DNA of 63,835 nt, taken from NCBI RefSeq assembly GCF_042682745.1, contig NZ_JBHUIO010000023.1:1-63835 (forward strand). Direction: 5' to 3'. The notes beneath the pieces were generated by a model. It searched no databases and was not told the DNA's origin. It saw only the letters and a list, made by a program, of their open reading frames with translations. How positions within the stretch are numbered: the stretch's first letter is position 1; every line of letters starts with the position of its first letter. Both the position numbers and the translations under genes were made by a program. This DNA comes from Tumebacillus_A lipolyticus (GTDB lineage: Bacteria; Bacillota; Bacilli; Tumebacillales; Tumebacillaceae). Shown here one piece after another: positions 32,310 to 42,161 of this stretch.

Positions 32310-32726
32310 TTACTTCTTCTTCGGACGCTTCGCACCGTATTTCGAACGGGCTTGCATGCGGTCTTTCACGCCTGCAGTGTCCAGTGCTCCACGAACGATG
32401 TGATAACGAACACCCGGAAGGTCTTTTACACGACCGCCACGAACAAGAACAACGCTATGCTCTTGCAAGTTATGGCCGATACCCGGGATGTACGCGGTAA
32501 CCTCGATACCGTTTGTCAAACGAACACGCGCGTATTTACGCAATGCAGAGTTCGGTTTTTTCGGTGTCATGGTACCTACACGAGTGCAAACCCCACGTTT
32601 CTGCGGGGACGGCAGATCGGTTTGCTCCTTGACGAAGCTGTTGTAACCTTTTTGCAGCGCCGGGGAGTTCGATTTTTTCTCGATGCTCTTACGGCCTTTG
32701 CGTACCAATTGGTTAATTGTCGGCAT
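32310..32726 (-). CDS. rpsL: 30S ribosomal protein S12 (uS12)
   Basis: The protein has 138 residues. Lysines 56 (TPKKPNSA) and 101 (GRVKDLPG), the usual sites of streptomycin-resistance changes, are wild type. S12 controls decoding accuracy in the A site. It is the first gene of the str operon, with its own promoter at 32907-32935 and a leader of about 170 nt. AAGGAGGTG lies 9 bases before the ATG. Confidence 0.98.
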   Translation of the reverse strand: MPTINQLVRKGRKSIEKKSNSPALQKGYNSFVKEQTDLPSPQKRGVCTRVGTMTPKKPNSALRKYARVRLTNGIEVTAYIPGIGHNLQEHSVVLVRGGRVKDLPGVRYHIVRGALDTAGVKDRMQARSKYGAKRPKKK

Positions 32727-32906
32727 GCTGCTGCACCTCCTTCCAAAGTTTCAAGTCCACAGAGCCTAGTGGCTCATGCTTAGGCAAATGAAAAAGGCAA
32801 ATGGCAAACTTCAATCAGCCAGCCAATATACCTAATGACAAACGATGTGCGACAGCCATGCAGCACCATGACTGCTTGTCTTGATTGACTTCAGGCACAC
32901 TACGAG

Positions 32907-32935
32907 ATTGTAACACCTTGTTAGGGCGAAGTCAA
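32907..32935 (-). promoter_or_regulatory. Sigma-A promoter of rpsL-rpsG-fusA-tuf
   Basis: TTGACT, 17 bases and TACAAT on the minus strand. Confidence 0.87.
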
Positions 32936-32979
32936 CCGCTTTGCCAAAAGCGATACAATGTTTTTTATGATGAAATCAA

Positions 32980-33029
32980 ATAGCCAGACGGAAGGCGCCC
33001 GTGTTTCAGGAGCGCCTCCCTGTGGCTAT
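32980..33029 (-). terminator. Probable terminator after rpoC
   Basis: ATAGCCA pairs with TGGCTAT, with an inner GGCGC/GCGCC helix. It sits directly after the rpoC stop. The T-tract beyond it is poor, so termination may be partial. Confidence 0.6.
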
Positions 33030-33031
33030 GA

Positions 33032-36000
33032 TCATTCAGCGACCGTTTCGGCAGCTTCCAGCTCAGTTCCCTCGACTCCGTCGTGGAATTCGCCTTCAGC
33101 AAGCAGCGATTCTTCTTCTGTTTCGGTACCGTCTTCGATCTTGATGTTGCGATAGCGGGACATCCCGGTGCCGGCCGGAACCAGCTTCCCGATGATGACG
33201 TTCTCCTTCAGCCCGAGGAGACGGTCCACCTTCCCTTTGATCGCAGCTTCGGTCAGGACGCGTGTCGTCTCTTGGAAGGAAGCTGCCGAGAGGAAGGAAT
33301 CTGTCTCAAGCGATGCTTTGGTGATCCCGAGCAGCGCAGGGCGCGCGACTGCAGGATCGCCAGTGCCGCCTACGAGCACAGGCAGATTCGCCTTCTCAAA
33401 CTCATAGATGTCCACATAGGTGCCCGGCAACAGGCTGGTATCGCCCGCGTCGATGATGCGAACTTTGCGCAGCATCTGGCGAACCATGACCTCGACGTGC
33501 TTATCGTTGATCTCAACGCCTTGCAGGCGATATACGCGCTGCACTTCGCGCAAGAGATACATCTGCACGCCGTGGATGCCTTTTACTTTCAGCATGTCTT
33601 TCGGGTCGATCGAACCTTCGGTCAGCTCGTCGCCCGCTTCGATGACTTGCCCCTTGGTCACGCGGATGCGGGAACCATACGGAACCGGGTACACTTTGAC
33701 CTCCGCGTTGCCGCTGACTTCGATCTCGCGCTTGTCCTTGACTTCACGGATGTCTGACACCGCGCCGTCGATCTCGGTGATGATCGCTTGACCTTTCGGA
33801 TTGCGCGCTTCGAACAGCTCCTGAATCCGCGGAAGACCTTGCGTGATGTCATCCCCTGCAACGCCGCCGGTGTGGAAGGTACGCATGGTCAGCTGCGTGC
33901 CCGGCTCACCGATCGACTGCGCTGCGATGATGCCGACAGCTTCGCCGATCTCCACCATGTTGCCCGTCGCCAGGTTGCGGCCGTAGCAGTTGATGCAAAC
34001 GCCGTGTTGGGTGCGGCAGGTGGTGACAGAACGAATGTTGACGCGCTCGATGTTCGCCGCGATGATCGTCCGACCTTTTTCTTCGTCGATCAGCTCGTTG
34101 ACATCGACGATCACTTCGCCCGTCTCCGGGTGTTTGACCGTCTGGAACGCCATGCGCCCGACGATGCGGTCGATCAGTTCCTCGATGACCTCTTTGCCAT
34201 CGCGGATCTCCTCTGCCCAGACGCCTTTGTCAGTTCCGCAGTCGTGCTGGCGGACGATGACGTCTTGCGCAACGTCGACCAGACGACGCGTCAGGTAGCC
34301 GGAGTCGGCCGTACGAAGCGCCGTATCGGCAAGACCTTTACGAGCACCGTGCGTCGAGATGAAGTACTCGGATACGGTCAGCCCCTCGCGGAAGTTCGAC
34401 TTGATCGGCAACTCGATGATCCGACCGGACGGGTTGGCCATCAGACCGCGCATCCCGGCGAGCTGAGTGATCTGCGATACGTTACCGCGCGCACCGGAGT
34501 GCGCCATCATGTAGATCGGGTTGAAGCGGTCGAGCGAGCCCATCAACACGGTGGTGATCTCGTCTTTCGCTTTCGACCAGACGGAGATGACGCGGTCATA
34601 GCGCTCATCGTCGGTGATCAGGCCACGGCGGAACTGCTTGGTGACCGAGGCGACCTTTTCTTCCGCTTTTTCAAGGATGTCATACTTCGCCTGTGGAACG
34701 ATGATGTCGGCGACGGAGATCGTGATCCCAGCGCGGGTCGAATATTTGAACGCCAGCGCCTTGATCTTGTCGAGCGTCTCCGACGTGATCGTCGTACCAT
34801 AGCGGCGGAAGCACTCGGCGATGATCTGACCGAGGTACCCTTTTACGACTGCCGACTGCGCCTCGACAGCTGCTGCTGCCGCGCGGAAGTCGGACGACTT
34901 GTCAAAGATGAAGAACTCGTCAGGCGTCCCTTTTAGCAAGTTTTCCTGCTTCGCCGAGTTGATGAACGGGAAGTCGGCGGGGAAGATCTCGTTGAAGATG
35001 ATCTTGCCTGGCGTGGTGATCAGGTAGGCATTTTCCTGCGCTTCGGTGAACGAAGTTTTGCCGAGCACTTTCGCCGGAATGATGATCCGGGTGTGCAGCG
35101 ACATCTGACCGGTATCATACGCCATCAGCGCTTCGGTCGACGAGTGGAACACGCGACCTTCGCCCTGCTCGCCGATGCGATCCATGGTCAGGTAGTACGA
35201 TCCGAGCACCATGTCCTGCGTCGGGGTGACGACCGGCTTGCCGTCTTTCGGGTTCAAGATGTTGTGCGCCGCCAGCATCAGCAGGCGAGCTTCCGCCTGT
35301 GCCTCTGCGGAGAGCGGCACGTGAACAGCCATTTGGTCACCGTCAAAGTCGGCGTTGTACGCCGTACAGACGAGCGGATGCAGCTTGATCGCACGGCCTT
35401 CGACCAGCGTCGGTTCGAACGCCTGAATCCCCAAGCGGTGCAAGGTAGGTGCGCGGTTGAGCAACACCGGGTGTTCCTTGATCACCTCTTCGAGCACATC
35501 CCATACCTCAGCCGACACGCGCTCCACTTTGCGCTTCGCGCTCTTGATGTTGTGCGCAAGGCCCTTCGCCACCAATTCCTTCATGACGAACGGCTTGAAC
35601 AGCTCAAGCGCCATCTCCTTCGGCAGACCGCACTGGTACATGCGCAGGTGCGGACCGACGACGATAACGGAACGACCCGAATAGTCGACGCGCTTCCCGA
35701 GCAGGTTTTGACGGAAACGGCCTTGCTTCCCTTTGAGCATGTGCGAGAGCGACTTGAGCGGACGGTTGCCCGGTCCTGTGACCGGACGGCCGCGGCGACC
35801 GTTGTCGATCAGCGCATCGACCGCTTCTTGCAGCATCCGCTTTTCGTTTTGCACGATGATGTCAGGAGCGCCGAGATCGAGCAGGCGCTTGAGGCGGTTG
35901 TTCCGGTTGATCACGCGGCGGTACAGGTCGTTCAGGTCGGACGTTGCAAAGCGGCCGCCGTCGAGCTGAACCATCGGGCGCAGCTCAGGCGGGATGACCG

Positions 36001-36694
36001 GCAGCACGTCGAGGATCATCCAGGACGGCGCGTTGGTCGATGTGCGGAACGCTTCCATGACTTCCAATCGCTTGATCGCACGGTTGCGGCGCTGACCTTG
36101 CGCGGTCTTCAGCTCCTCTTTTAACTGCTCGACCTCTTTCACCACTTCGACTTGGAGCAAAAGCTTTTTGATCGCTTCCGCACCCATGCCCGCTTCGAAA
36201 GCGTAGCCGTATTTCTCGCGGTACGAACGGTACTCTTTCTCAGACAGCAACTGCTTGTATTCGAGCGGTGTATCACCCGCGTTGGTCACCACGTAGGAAG
36301 CGAAATAGATCACTTCCTCCAGCGAGCGCGGGCTCATGTCGAGAACGAGACCCATGCGGCTCGGAATGCCCTTGAAGTACCAGATGTGGGAGACGGGGGC
36401 AGCCAACTCGATGTGCCCCATTCTCTCCCGACGAACTTTTGCACGCGTTACCTCGACGCCGCAACGATCGCAGACGACACCTTTATAACGAACGCGCTTG
36501 TACTTCCCGCAATGACATTCCCAGTCGCGCTGGGGCCCGAAGATTTTTTCGCAGAACAGACCTTCTTTTTCAGGCTTGAGGGTCCGGTAGTTGATCGTCT
36601 CTGGCTTCTTAACTTCCCCGTGCGACCACGAGCGGATCTTTTCAGGTGATGCCAAACCGATCTTCATGTACTCAAAGTTGTTGACGTCCAACAA
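33032..36694 (-). CDS. rpoC: RNA polymerase beta-prime subunit
   Basis: The protein has 1220 residues. The N-terminal zinc-binding domain contains WECHCGKY and CDRCGVE (about 58-80). The catalytic Mg site is in NADFDGDQMAVH, and a second zinc cluster near residue 810-890 includes CGTDKG and CRTQHGVCINC. Length matches Bacillus beta-prime with no large lineage insertion. It is 23 bp after rpoB, and the acidic C-terminal tail (EGEFHDGVEGTELEAAE) is typical of Firmicutes. With rpoA and sigH it makes up most of the transcription machinery in this window. Confidence 0.98.
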   Translation of the reverse strand: MLDVNNFEYMKIGLASPEKIRSWSHGEVKKPETINYRTLKPEKEGLFCEKIFGPQRDWECHCGKYKRVRYKGVVCDRCGVEVTRAKVRRERMGHIELAAPVSHIWYFKGIPSRMGLVLDMSPRSLEEVIYFASYVVTNAGDTPLEYKQLLSEKEYRSYREKYGYAFEAGMGAEAIKKLLLQVEVVKEVEQLKEELKTAQGQRRNRAIKRLEVMEAFRTSTNAPSWMILDVLPVIPPELRPMVQLDGGRFATSDLNDLYRRVINRNNRLKRLLDLGAPDIIVQNEKRMLQEAVDALIDNGRRGRPVTGPGNRPLKSLSHMLKGKQGRFRQNLLGKRVDYSGRSVIVVGPHLRMYQCGLPKEMALELFKPFVMKELVAKGLAHNIKSAKRKVERVSAEVWDVLEEVIKEHPVLLNRAPTLHRLGIQAFEPTLVEGRAIKLHPLVCTAYNADFDGDQMAVHVPLSAEAQAEARLLMLAAHNILNPKDGKPVVTPTQDMVLGSYYLTMDRIGEQGEGRVFHSSTEALMAYDTGQMSLHTRIIIPAKVLGKTSFTEAQENAYLITTPGKIIFNEIFPADFPFINSAKQENLLKGTPDEFFIFDKSSDFRAAAAAVEAQSAVVKGYLGQIIAECFRRYGTTITSETLDKIKALAFKYSTRAGITISVADIIVPQAKYDILEKAEEKVASVTKQFRRGLITDDERYDRVISVWSKAKDEITTVLMGSLDRFNPIYMMAHSGARGNVSQITQLAGMRGLMANPSGRIIELPIKSNFREGLTVSEYFISTHGARKGLADTALRTADSGYLTRRLVDVAQDVIVRQHDCGTDKGVWAEEIRDGKEVIEELIDRIVGRMAFQTVKHPETGEVIVDVNELIDEEKGRTIIAANIERVNIRSVTTCRTQHGVCINCYGRNLATGNMVEIGEAVGIIAAQSIGEPGTQLTMRTFHTGGVAGDDITQGLPRIQELFEARNPKGQAIITEIDGAVSDIREVKDKREIEVSGNAEVKVYPVPYGSRIRVTKGQVIEAGDELTEGSIDPKDMLKVKGIHGVQMYLLREVQRVYRLQGVEINDKHVEVMVRQMLRKVRIIDAGDTSLLPGTYVDIYEFEKANLPVLVGGTGDPAVARPALLGITKASLETDSFLSAASFQETTRVLTEAAIKGKVDRLLGLKENVIIGKLVPAGTGMSRYRNIKIEDGTETEEESLLAEGEFHDGVEGTELEAAETVAE

Positions 36695-36717
36695 GGGGCC
36701 TACCTCCCTTTCCGTTC

Positions 36718-39700
36718 TTACTCGTCAGCGACTTCACGAGCGGAGAGATTCAAGTTGAGCTTCTCTCCCGAATCGTCATCCTCGTCGCTTTCACGCATCA
36801 CGATCTCTTGCTCATCTTCCGTCAGGATTTTCACGTCCATCCCGAGGGATTGGAGTTCCTTGATCAAGACTTTGAACGATTCTGGAACACCTGGCTCCGG
36901 AACGTTCTCGCCCTTGACGATCGCTTCATACGTCTTCACGCGACCGACCACGTCGTCCGATTTGACGGTGAGGATCTCTTGGAGGGTGTATGCTGCGCCG
37001 TATGCTTCGAGCGCCCATACCTCCATCTCCCCGAAGCGCTGACCACCAAACTGAGCTTTACCGCCGAGCGGCTGCTGCGTAACGAGCGAGTACGGCCCGG
37101 TGGAGCGTGCGTGGATTTTATCATCGACCAGATGGTGAAGCTTCAGCATGTACACACAGCCGACGGTGACGCGGTTCTCGAACGGCTCACCGGTACGACC
37201 ATCGTAGAGCACCTGTTTGCCATCGCGCGGCAAGCCTGCCTCTTCCAGCGTATCGAACACATCGGTTTCCCGAGCGCCGTCAAACACCGGGGTAGCGACG
37301 GAGATGCCCAGCGCACGAGCAGCCATGCCCAAGTGCGTTTCCAGAACCTGACCGATGTTCATCCGCGACGGTACGCCGAGCGGGTTGAGCACGACTTGAA
37401 CTGGAGTTCCGTCCGAGAGGAACGGCATGTCTTCCTCCGCCATGATGCGGGCGACAACACCTTTGTTCCCGTGGCGGCCTGCCATCTTGTCACCTTCGGA
37501 GATCTTGCGCTTCTGCGCGATGTAGACGCGCACGAGCTGGTTGACGCCCGGCGGCAGCTCATCGCCGTTGTCGCGGGTGAACACTTTGACATCGACGACG
37601 ATGCCGGCGCCACCGTGCGGAACGCGAAGGGACGTATCGCGGACTTCGCGCGCTTTTTCGCCGAAGATCGCGTGCAGGAGGCGCTCTTCTGCCGTCAGTT
37701 CGGTCACGCCTTTAGGCGTCACTTTGCCGACGAGGATATCGCCAGCTTCGATCTCCGCACCTACGCGGATGATGCCGCGCTCATCGAGGTTCTTCAGCGC
37801 TTCATCGCCAACGTTCGGGATATCGCGGGTGATCTCTTCCGGCCCGAGCTTCGTGTCGCGCGCTTCCGCCTCATACTCCTCGATGTGTAAAGAGGTGTAC
37901 ACATCCTCTTTGACCAGCTTCTCGGAGAGCAGGATCGCATCCTCGTAGTTGTACCCTTCCCAAGTCATAAACGCGACGATGACGTTCTTGCCGAGCGCCA
38001 ATTCACCAGAGTCGGTCGCCGGACCGTCTGCGATGATGTCCCCGCGCTTGACCTTCTCACCAGCTTGAAGAATCGGGCGCTGGTTGATGCAGGTCCCTTG
38101 GTTGGAGCGAGTGAATTTTAGCAGTTTATATTTGTGCAGATCGCCGTTGACCAGTCTGCCATCGACCTCCGACTGCTCACGAACCCACACTTCCTTGGCG
38201 GTGACCCGCTCGACGAGGCCGGTGTGCTTGGAGACGACGGTGGAACCGGAGTCTTTCGCCGCCTTGTGCTCCATGCCGGTGCCGACAAACGGAGCTTGCG
38301 GTTTCAGCAGCGGAACTGCCTGACGTTGCATGTTCGATCCCATCAGCGCGCGGTTGGCATCGTCGTTCTCCAAGAACGGGATGCAGGCGGTCGCGACAGA
38401 TACGACCTGCTTCGGCGAGACGTCCATATAGTCGACGCGCTCCGGTGCGAGCAACAGCGTCTCCTCTTTGAAGCGGACGATCACCTGCTCATCGATCATC
38501 TTGCCCGTCTCGTCGAGGTTCGCGTTCGCCTGGGCGATAACGTAGTTATCCTCTTCATCGGCGGTCAGATAGTCGATCTGCTCGGTCGCTTGGAGCGTCT
38601 CCGGGTTCACCCGGCGGTACGGAGTCTCGATGAAGCCGTACTCGTTGATGCGCGCATAGGTGGAGAGATAGTTGATCAAACCGATGTTCGGACCTTCCGG
38701 CGTCTCGATCGGGCACATGCGCCCATAGTGAGAGTGATGGACGTCACGAACTTCGAAACCTGCGCGCTCACGGGTCAGACCGCCCGGGCCGAGCGCAGAC
38801 AGACGACGCTTGTGCGTGAGCTCTGCCAGCGGGTTGGTCTGATCCATGAACTGGGACAGCTGCGAGGAGCCGAAGAACTCCTTGATCGCAGCGATGACCG
38901 GACGGATGTTGATCAGCGCCTGCGGCGTGATCGCATTCGCATCCTGGATCGACATCCGCTCGCGAACGACGCGCTCCATCCGGGAGAGACCGATGCGGAA
39001 CTGGTTGGTGAGCAACTCACCTACAGAGCGCAGACGGCGGTTCCCCAAGTGGTCGATGTCATCGGTCGAACCGACGCCATGCAACAGGTTGATAAAATAG
39101 GAGATCGAAGCCAAGATGTCGGCCGGCGTGACATGCTTGACGTTCTTGTCGATGTTCGCATTGCCGATCACCTTGATCACCTTGCCGTCTTCGCGCGGGG
39201 AGAAAATCTTGATCTCCTGCACGTTGATCAGCTCTTCGGTGACAACGCCAGAGGTGGACTTGTACTCCACATGGTTGATGTCCCCTTCCAGCCACGGCAA
39301 CACCTTGTCGAGCAGGCGACGGTCGAGCACTTGACCCGCTTCGGCGATGATCTCACCCGTGCTTTGATCAACCAGCGTCTCGGCGAGTCGCTGCCCGAGC
39401 AAACGGTTTTTAATATGAAGCTTCTTGTTGATCTTGTAGCGGCCGACGTTCGCCAGGTCGTAGCGCTTCGGATCGAAGAAGCGAGAGATTAAAAGGTTGC
39501 GGGCGTTCTCAAGCGTCGGGGGTTCACCCGGACGGAGACGCTCGTAGATTTCGAGCAAAGCCTTTTCGGAGTTCTCCGTGTTGTCCTTGTCAAGCGAGTT
39601 GCGGAGATACTCATCTTCGCCAAGCAGATTCAAGATCTCAGCGTCGGTGGAGAAACCAAGCGCACGCAAAAGCACCGTCACAGGAATTTTCCGTGTCCGG

Positions 39701-40251
39701 TCGATGCGCACGTAGATGATGTCTTTCGCATCGGTCTCTAACTCCAACCAAGCACCGCGGTTCGGGATGACAGTTGCTGTAAACGCCTTCTTCCCGTTTT
39801 TATCAATCTTGGTATTGAAGTAGACGCTTGGGGAACGCACCAACTGCGAAACGATGACGCGCTCGGCGCCGTTGATAATAAACGTGCCGGTATCGGTCAT
39901 CAGCGGGAAATCGCCCATGAAGACTTCCTGCTCTTTGACTTCTCCAGTTTCGCGGTTGATGAGACGTACCTTCACACGCAGCGGTGCAGCGTATGTTACA
40001 TCGCGCTCCTTCGATTCGTCGACCGAATACTTCGGGTCGCCCAAGCTGTAGTCTACAAACTCCAGCAAGAGGTTCCCCGTAAAGTCAGAGATCGGCGAGA
40101 TGTCTTGGAACATTTCCCGCAGTCCCTCATCGAGGAAGTTCTGGTAGGACTTTTGCTGAATCTCGATCAGATTCGGCAGTTCCAATACTTCTTCCAGACG
40201 CGCATAGGTTCTACGCTGCCTTTTGCCGTATTGCACGAGTTGTCCCTTCAA
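36718..40251 (-). CDS. rpoB: RNA polymerase beta subunit
   Basis: The protein has 1177 residues. The rifampicin region (SSQLSQFMDQTNPLAELTHK and following RRLSALGPGG) is wild type. The start is most likely a TTG at 40251: it has GAGGGG 8 bases upstream, and the protein then begins (M)KGQLVQYGKRQRR, aligned with the Bacillus start. A GTG at 40260 lies inside that ribosome-binding site. rpoC follows after 23 bp. A consensus promoter at 40453-40481 gives a leader of about 190 nt. Confidence 0.97.
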   Translation of the reverse strand: MKGQLVQYGKRQRRTYARLEEVLELPNLIEIQQKSYQNFLDEGLREMFQDISPISDFTGNLLLEFVDYSLGDPKYSVDESKERDVTYAAPLRVKVRLINRETGEVKEQEVFMGDFPLMTDTGTFIINGAERVIVSQLVRSPSVYFNTKIDKNGKKAFTATVIPNRGAWLELETDAKDIIYVRIDRTRKIPVTVLLRALGFSTDAEILNLLGEDEYLRNSLDKDNTENSEKALLEIYERLRPGEPPTLENARNLLISRFFDPKRYDLANVGRYKINKKLHIKNRLLGQRLAETLVDQSTGEIIAEAGQVLDRRLLDKVLPWLEGDINHVEYKSTSGVVTEELINVQEIKIFSPREDGKVIKVIGNANIDKNVKHVTPADILASISYFINLLHGVGSTDDIDHLGNRRLRSVGELLTNQFRIGLSRMERVVRERMSIQDANAITPQALINIRPVIAAIKEFFGSSQLSQFMDQTNPLAELTHKRRLSALGPGGLTRERAGFEVRDVHHSHYGRMCPIETPEGPNIGLINYLSTYARINEYGFIETPYRRVNPETLQATEQIDYLTADEEDNYVIAQANANLDETGKMIDEQVIVRFKEETLLLAPERVDYMDVSPKQVVSVATACIPFLENDDANRALMGSNMQRQAVPLLKPQAPFVGTGMEHKAAKDSGSTVVSKHTGLVERVTAKEVWVREQSEVDGRLVNGDLHKYKLLKFTRSNQGTCINQRPILQAGEKVKRGDIIADGPATDSGELALGKNVIVAFMTWEGYNYEDAILLSEKLVKEDVYTSLHIEEYEAEARDTKLGPEEITRDIPNVGDEALKNLDERGIIRVGAEIEAGDILVGKVTPKGVTELTAEERLLHAIFGEKAREVRDTSLRVPHGGAGIVVDVKVFTRDNGDELPPGVNQLVRVYIAQKRKISEGDKMAGRHGNKGVVARIMAEEDMPFLSDGTPVQVVLNPLGVPSRMNIGQVLETHLGMAARALGISVATPVFDGARETDVFDTLEEAGLPRDGKQVLYDGRTGEPFENRVTVGCVYMLKLHHLVDDKIHARSTGPYSLVTQQPLGGKAQFGGQRFGEMEVWALEAYGAAYTLQEILTVKSDDVVGRVKTYEAIVKGENVPEPGVPESFKVLIKELQSLGMDVKILTEDEQEIVMRESDEDDDSGEKLNLNLSAREVADE

Positions 40252-40452
40252 ATCTGTCACCCCTCATACCTTTGATCCACACACTCGCTCGCACCAAAAA
40301 AATAAAATGCGATACGTTATGTAAACACATTTCAAAAAACCACGTAATATTTAGTCGTTACCAGAATGCCCACGATTTATTCAGAAGCGCTCTGATGAGC
40401 CGATCTTCAGGAAAAATGCACATGGGGGCACTTTGGCATTTTGCATTTAATA

Positions 40453-40481
40453 ACTATACTACAATGGAAAAACGGTGTCAA
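40453..40481 (-). promoter_or_regulatory. Sigma-A promoter of rpoB-rpoC
   Basis: TTGACA, 17 bases and TATAGT on the minus strand, 13 bases after the rsmC stop. The leader contains an AAATGCA/TGCATTT stem (about 40426-40449) followed by T5, which could attenuate transcription. Confidence 0.88.
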
Positions 40482-40493
40482 CCTACAAGTATC

Positions 40494-41102
40494 TTACTTT
40501 CTCAGCACACCTTGACAGCGGAAAATGCGATACCCGGCGTCGCGCGCCACATCTTCAACGCTTTCAAACAGCTCTTCCAACTTTTTCTTTGCAGAGGGAG
40601 CGCCTTGCTTTTTTTGAATGACCACCCAGAGCTCTCCCGTTTCGGCCAGATGATCGACCGCTCCTTCGAAGATCGAATGCACCACCGCTTTTCCGGCGCG
40701 GATCGGCGGATTGGTCAAAATGCGATCATATCGAGTGGCCGCGAGCTGTTCAAACCGATCGCTGACGATCGCCTTCGCCCCGCGCGCCCCGTTCTGCTCG
40801 ATGTTTCTGCGCGCAAGCTCTACCGCTCGCTCGTTCACATCGACCATCGTCACATCCCCATCTTCCGCAAGTCGAGCAGCTGTGATTCCAATCGGTCCAT
40901 ACCCACATCCCACATCGAGCACTTTGGCACCTTTCGGAATGTCCATCGTCTCGATCAGGAGCTGACTTCCGAAATCGACACCTCCCTTGGAGAATACGCC
41001 TGCATCTGTCCAAAACGTGAGATCGAAACCGCGCAAGGTGACGCGGATGGTGCGAAGCTCATGCTCCACGTTCGGCTGGTTGGTAAAATAGTGATCGGCC
41101 AC
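40494..41102 (-). CDS. rsmC: RsmC-like class I methyltransferase (YbxB)
   Basis: The protein has 202 residues with a Rossmann SAM-binding fold: motif I VLDVGCGYGPIG and the N6/N2-type catalytic motif NPPIRAGK. It resembles the C-terminal half of RsmC (16S rRNA guanine-1207 methyltransferase) and sits between rplL and rpoB, exactly as ybxB in B. subtilis. The exact rRNA target is inferred. The start is a GTG at 41102 with GGGAGG 7 bases upstream; a TTG at 41117 overlaps this site. It is separated from rplL by a terminator. Confidence 0.93.
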   Translation of the reverse strand: MADHYFTNQPNVEHELRTIRVTLRGFDLTFWTDAGVFSKGGVDFGSQLLIETMDIPKGAKVLDVGCGYGPIGITAARLAEDGDVTMVDVNERAVELARRNIEQNGARGAKAIVSDRFEQLAATRYDRILTNPPIRAGKAVVHSIFEGAVDHLAETGELWVVIQKKQGAPSAKKKLEELFESVEDVARDAGYRIFRCQGVLRK

Positions 41103-41162
41103 GAACACACCTCCCAAAGTATACGTTGCCCATTTCTTTCCTTTTTAACAACAACGCTCCAC

Positions 41163-41200
41163 AGTGAAAGAAAAAGCACCCTGCCACATGGCAAGGTGCT
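41163..41200 (-). terminator. Terminator after rplL
   Basis: AAGCACC (41173-41179) pairs with GGTGCTT (41194-41200), with an inner TGCC/GGCA helix. TTTTCTTTC follows on the minus strand. Confidence 0.87.
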
Positions 41201-41220
41201 TCGTTTCGCCGAAAGGGCAA

Positions 41221-41586
41221 TTACTTCACTTCGACGGATGCGCCAGCTTCTTCGAGCTTCGCTTTGATGGATTCTGCTTCGTCTTTGGAGATCTTTTCTT
41301 TCAGAGCTTTCGGAGCGTTGTCAACGATCTCTTTCGCTTCTTTCAGGCCGAGACCGGTCAGCTCACGAACAACTTTGATAACGTTGATCTTGGAAGCGCC
41401 AGCAGAGGTCAGGATTACGTCGAACTCGGATTGTTCTTCAACAGCTGCGCCGCCAGCAGCGCCGCCAGCCATAACGACCGGAGCTGCAGCAGTTACGCCG
41501 AATTCTTCTTCGATTGCTTTAACCAGATCGTTCAGATCGAGAACGGACATGCCTTTAATGGCTTCGATGATTTGCTCTTTAGACAT
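41221..41586 (-). CDS. rplL: 50S ribosomal protein L7/L12 (bL12)
   Basis: The protein has 121 residues. An N-terminal dimerisation helix region, an Ala/Gly-rich hinge (about 35-52) and a C-terminal factor-binding domain (GLGLKEAKEIVDNAPKALKE) make up the stalk protein that recruits elongation factors. It follows rplJ by 50 bp; their shared leader sets the excess of L12 over L10. A terminator follows. Confidence 0.98.
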   Translation of the reverse strand: MSKEQIIEAIKGMSVLDLNDLVKAIEEEFGVTAAAPVVMAGGAAGGAAVEEQSEFDVILTSAGASKINVIKVVRELTGLGLKEAKEIVDNAPKALKEKISKDEAESIKAKLEEAGASVEVK

Positions 41587-41636
41587 TAGAGTACCCTCCT
41601 AAAAATGGTGTCGATTTTGGTGACAGAACGTAATGG

Positions 41637-42128
41637 TTACGCCTGTTCTTTTTGCTCAGCCACTTGCGAAACAGCGTATGCCAGGTTGCGCATCGGAGCT
41701 TGCAGCACGCTAAGCAGCATGGAGAGCAAGCCTTCGCGGTTCGGCAGTTCAGCCAGAGCGGTCACTTCTTCAACGTTGATTACCTTGCCCTCAACGATCC
41801 CTGCTTTCAGCTCAAGAGCTTTGTGCTCTTTCGCAAAGCTGTTCAGGATTTTCGCCGGTGCTACAACATCGTCATTGGAGAACGCGATTGCGTTCGGGCC
41901 AGTCAGGTATTGGTTGACTTCGCCCAGGTTGACCTGTTCAGCAGCACGACGGGTCATGGTGTTTTTCAGAACTCGGAACTCGATACCTGCTTCACGCAGA
42001 CGTTTGCGGAGTTCGGTTACCTGGCCTACAGTCAGACCGCGGTAGTCTGCGATGATCGTAGACTTGGAGTTCTGAAGCTTCTCAGCGATCTCGCTCACGA
42101 GAGCCACTTTTTCCTCACGGATTCCCAT
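41637..42128 (-). CDS. rplJ: 50S ribosomal protein L10 (uL10)
   Basis: The protein has 163 residues, starting MGIREEKVALVSEIAEKLQ. The C-terminal helix carries L12 dimers. The ATG at 42128 has AGGAGGTG upstream; in-frame codons further up belong to the leader RNA. L10 with L12 represses its own mRNA by binding the leader, which is present here at 42162-42283. It is the first gene of rplJ-rplL. Confidence 0.98.
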   Translation of the reverse strand: MGIREEKVALVSEIAEKLQNSKSTIIADYRGLTVGQVTELRKRLREAGIEFRVLKNTMTRRAAEQVNLGEVNQYLTGPNAIAFSNDDVVAPAKILNSFAKEHKALELKAGIVEGKVINVEEVTALAELPNREGLLSMLLSVLQAPMRNLAYAVSQVAEQKEQA

Positions 42129-42161
42129 CGTTACACCTCCTGTGTGCTTCTTGATCAAGAA

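Larger units (their letters stand above)
32727..33031 (-). other. Control region between rpoC and rpsL
   Basis: This 305-bp non-coding gap holds the probable rpoC terminator (32980-33029), a strong promoter (32907-32935) and a leader of about 170 nt with a small GAGCC/GGCTC hairpin near 32762-32775. B. subtilis has an L7Ae-like gene here (ybxF/rplGB); I find no open frame for it. Confidence 0.75.

Noticed and set aside
32727..33031. Missed L7Ae-like ybxF gene
   Set aside because: No open frame of the needed length on either strand; promoter and leader occupy the space.
38134..39492. 452-codon plus-strand frame opposite rpoB
   Set aside because: Shadow frame rich in Arg/Asp/Val typical of antisense to GC-rich coding sequence.
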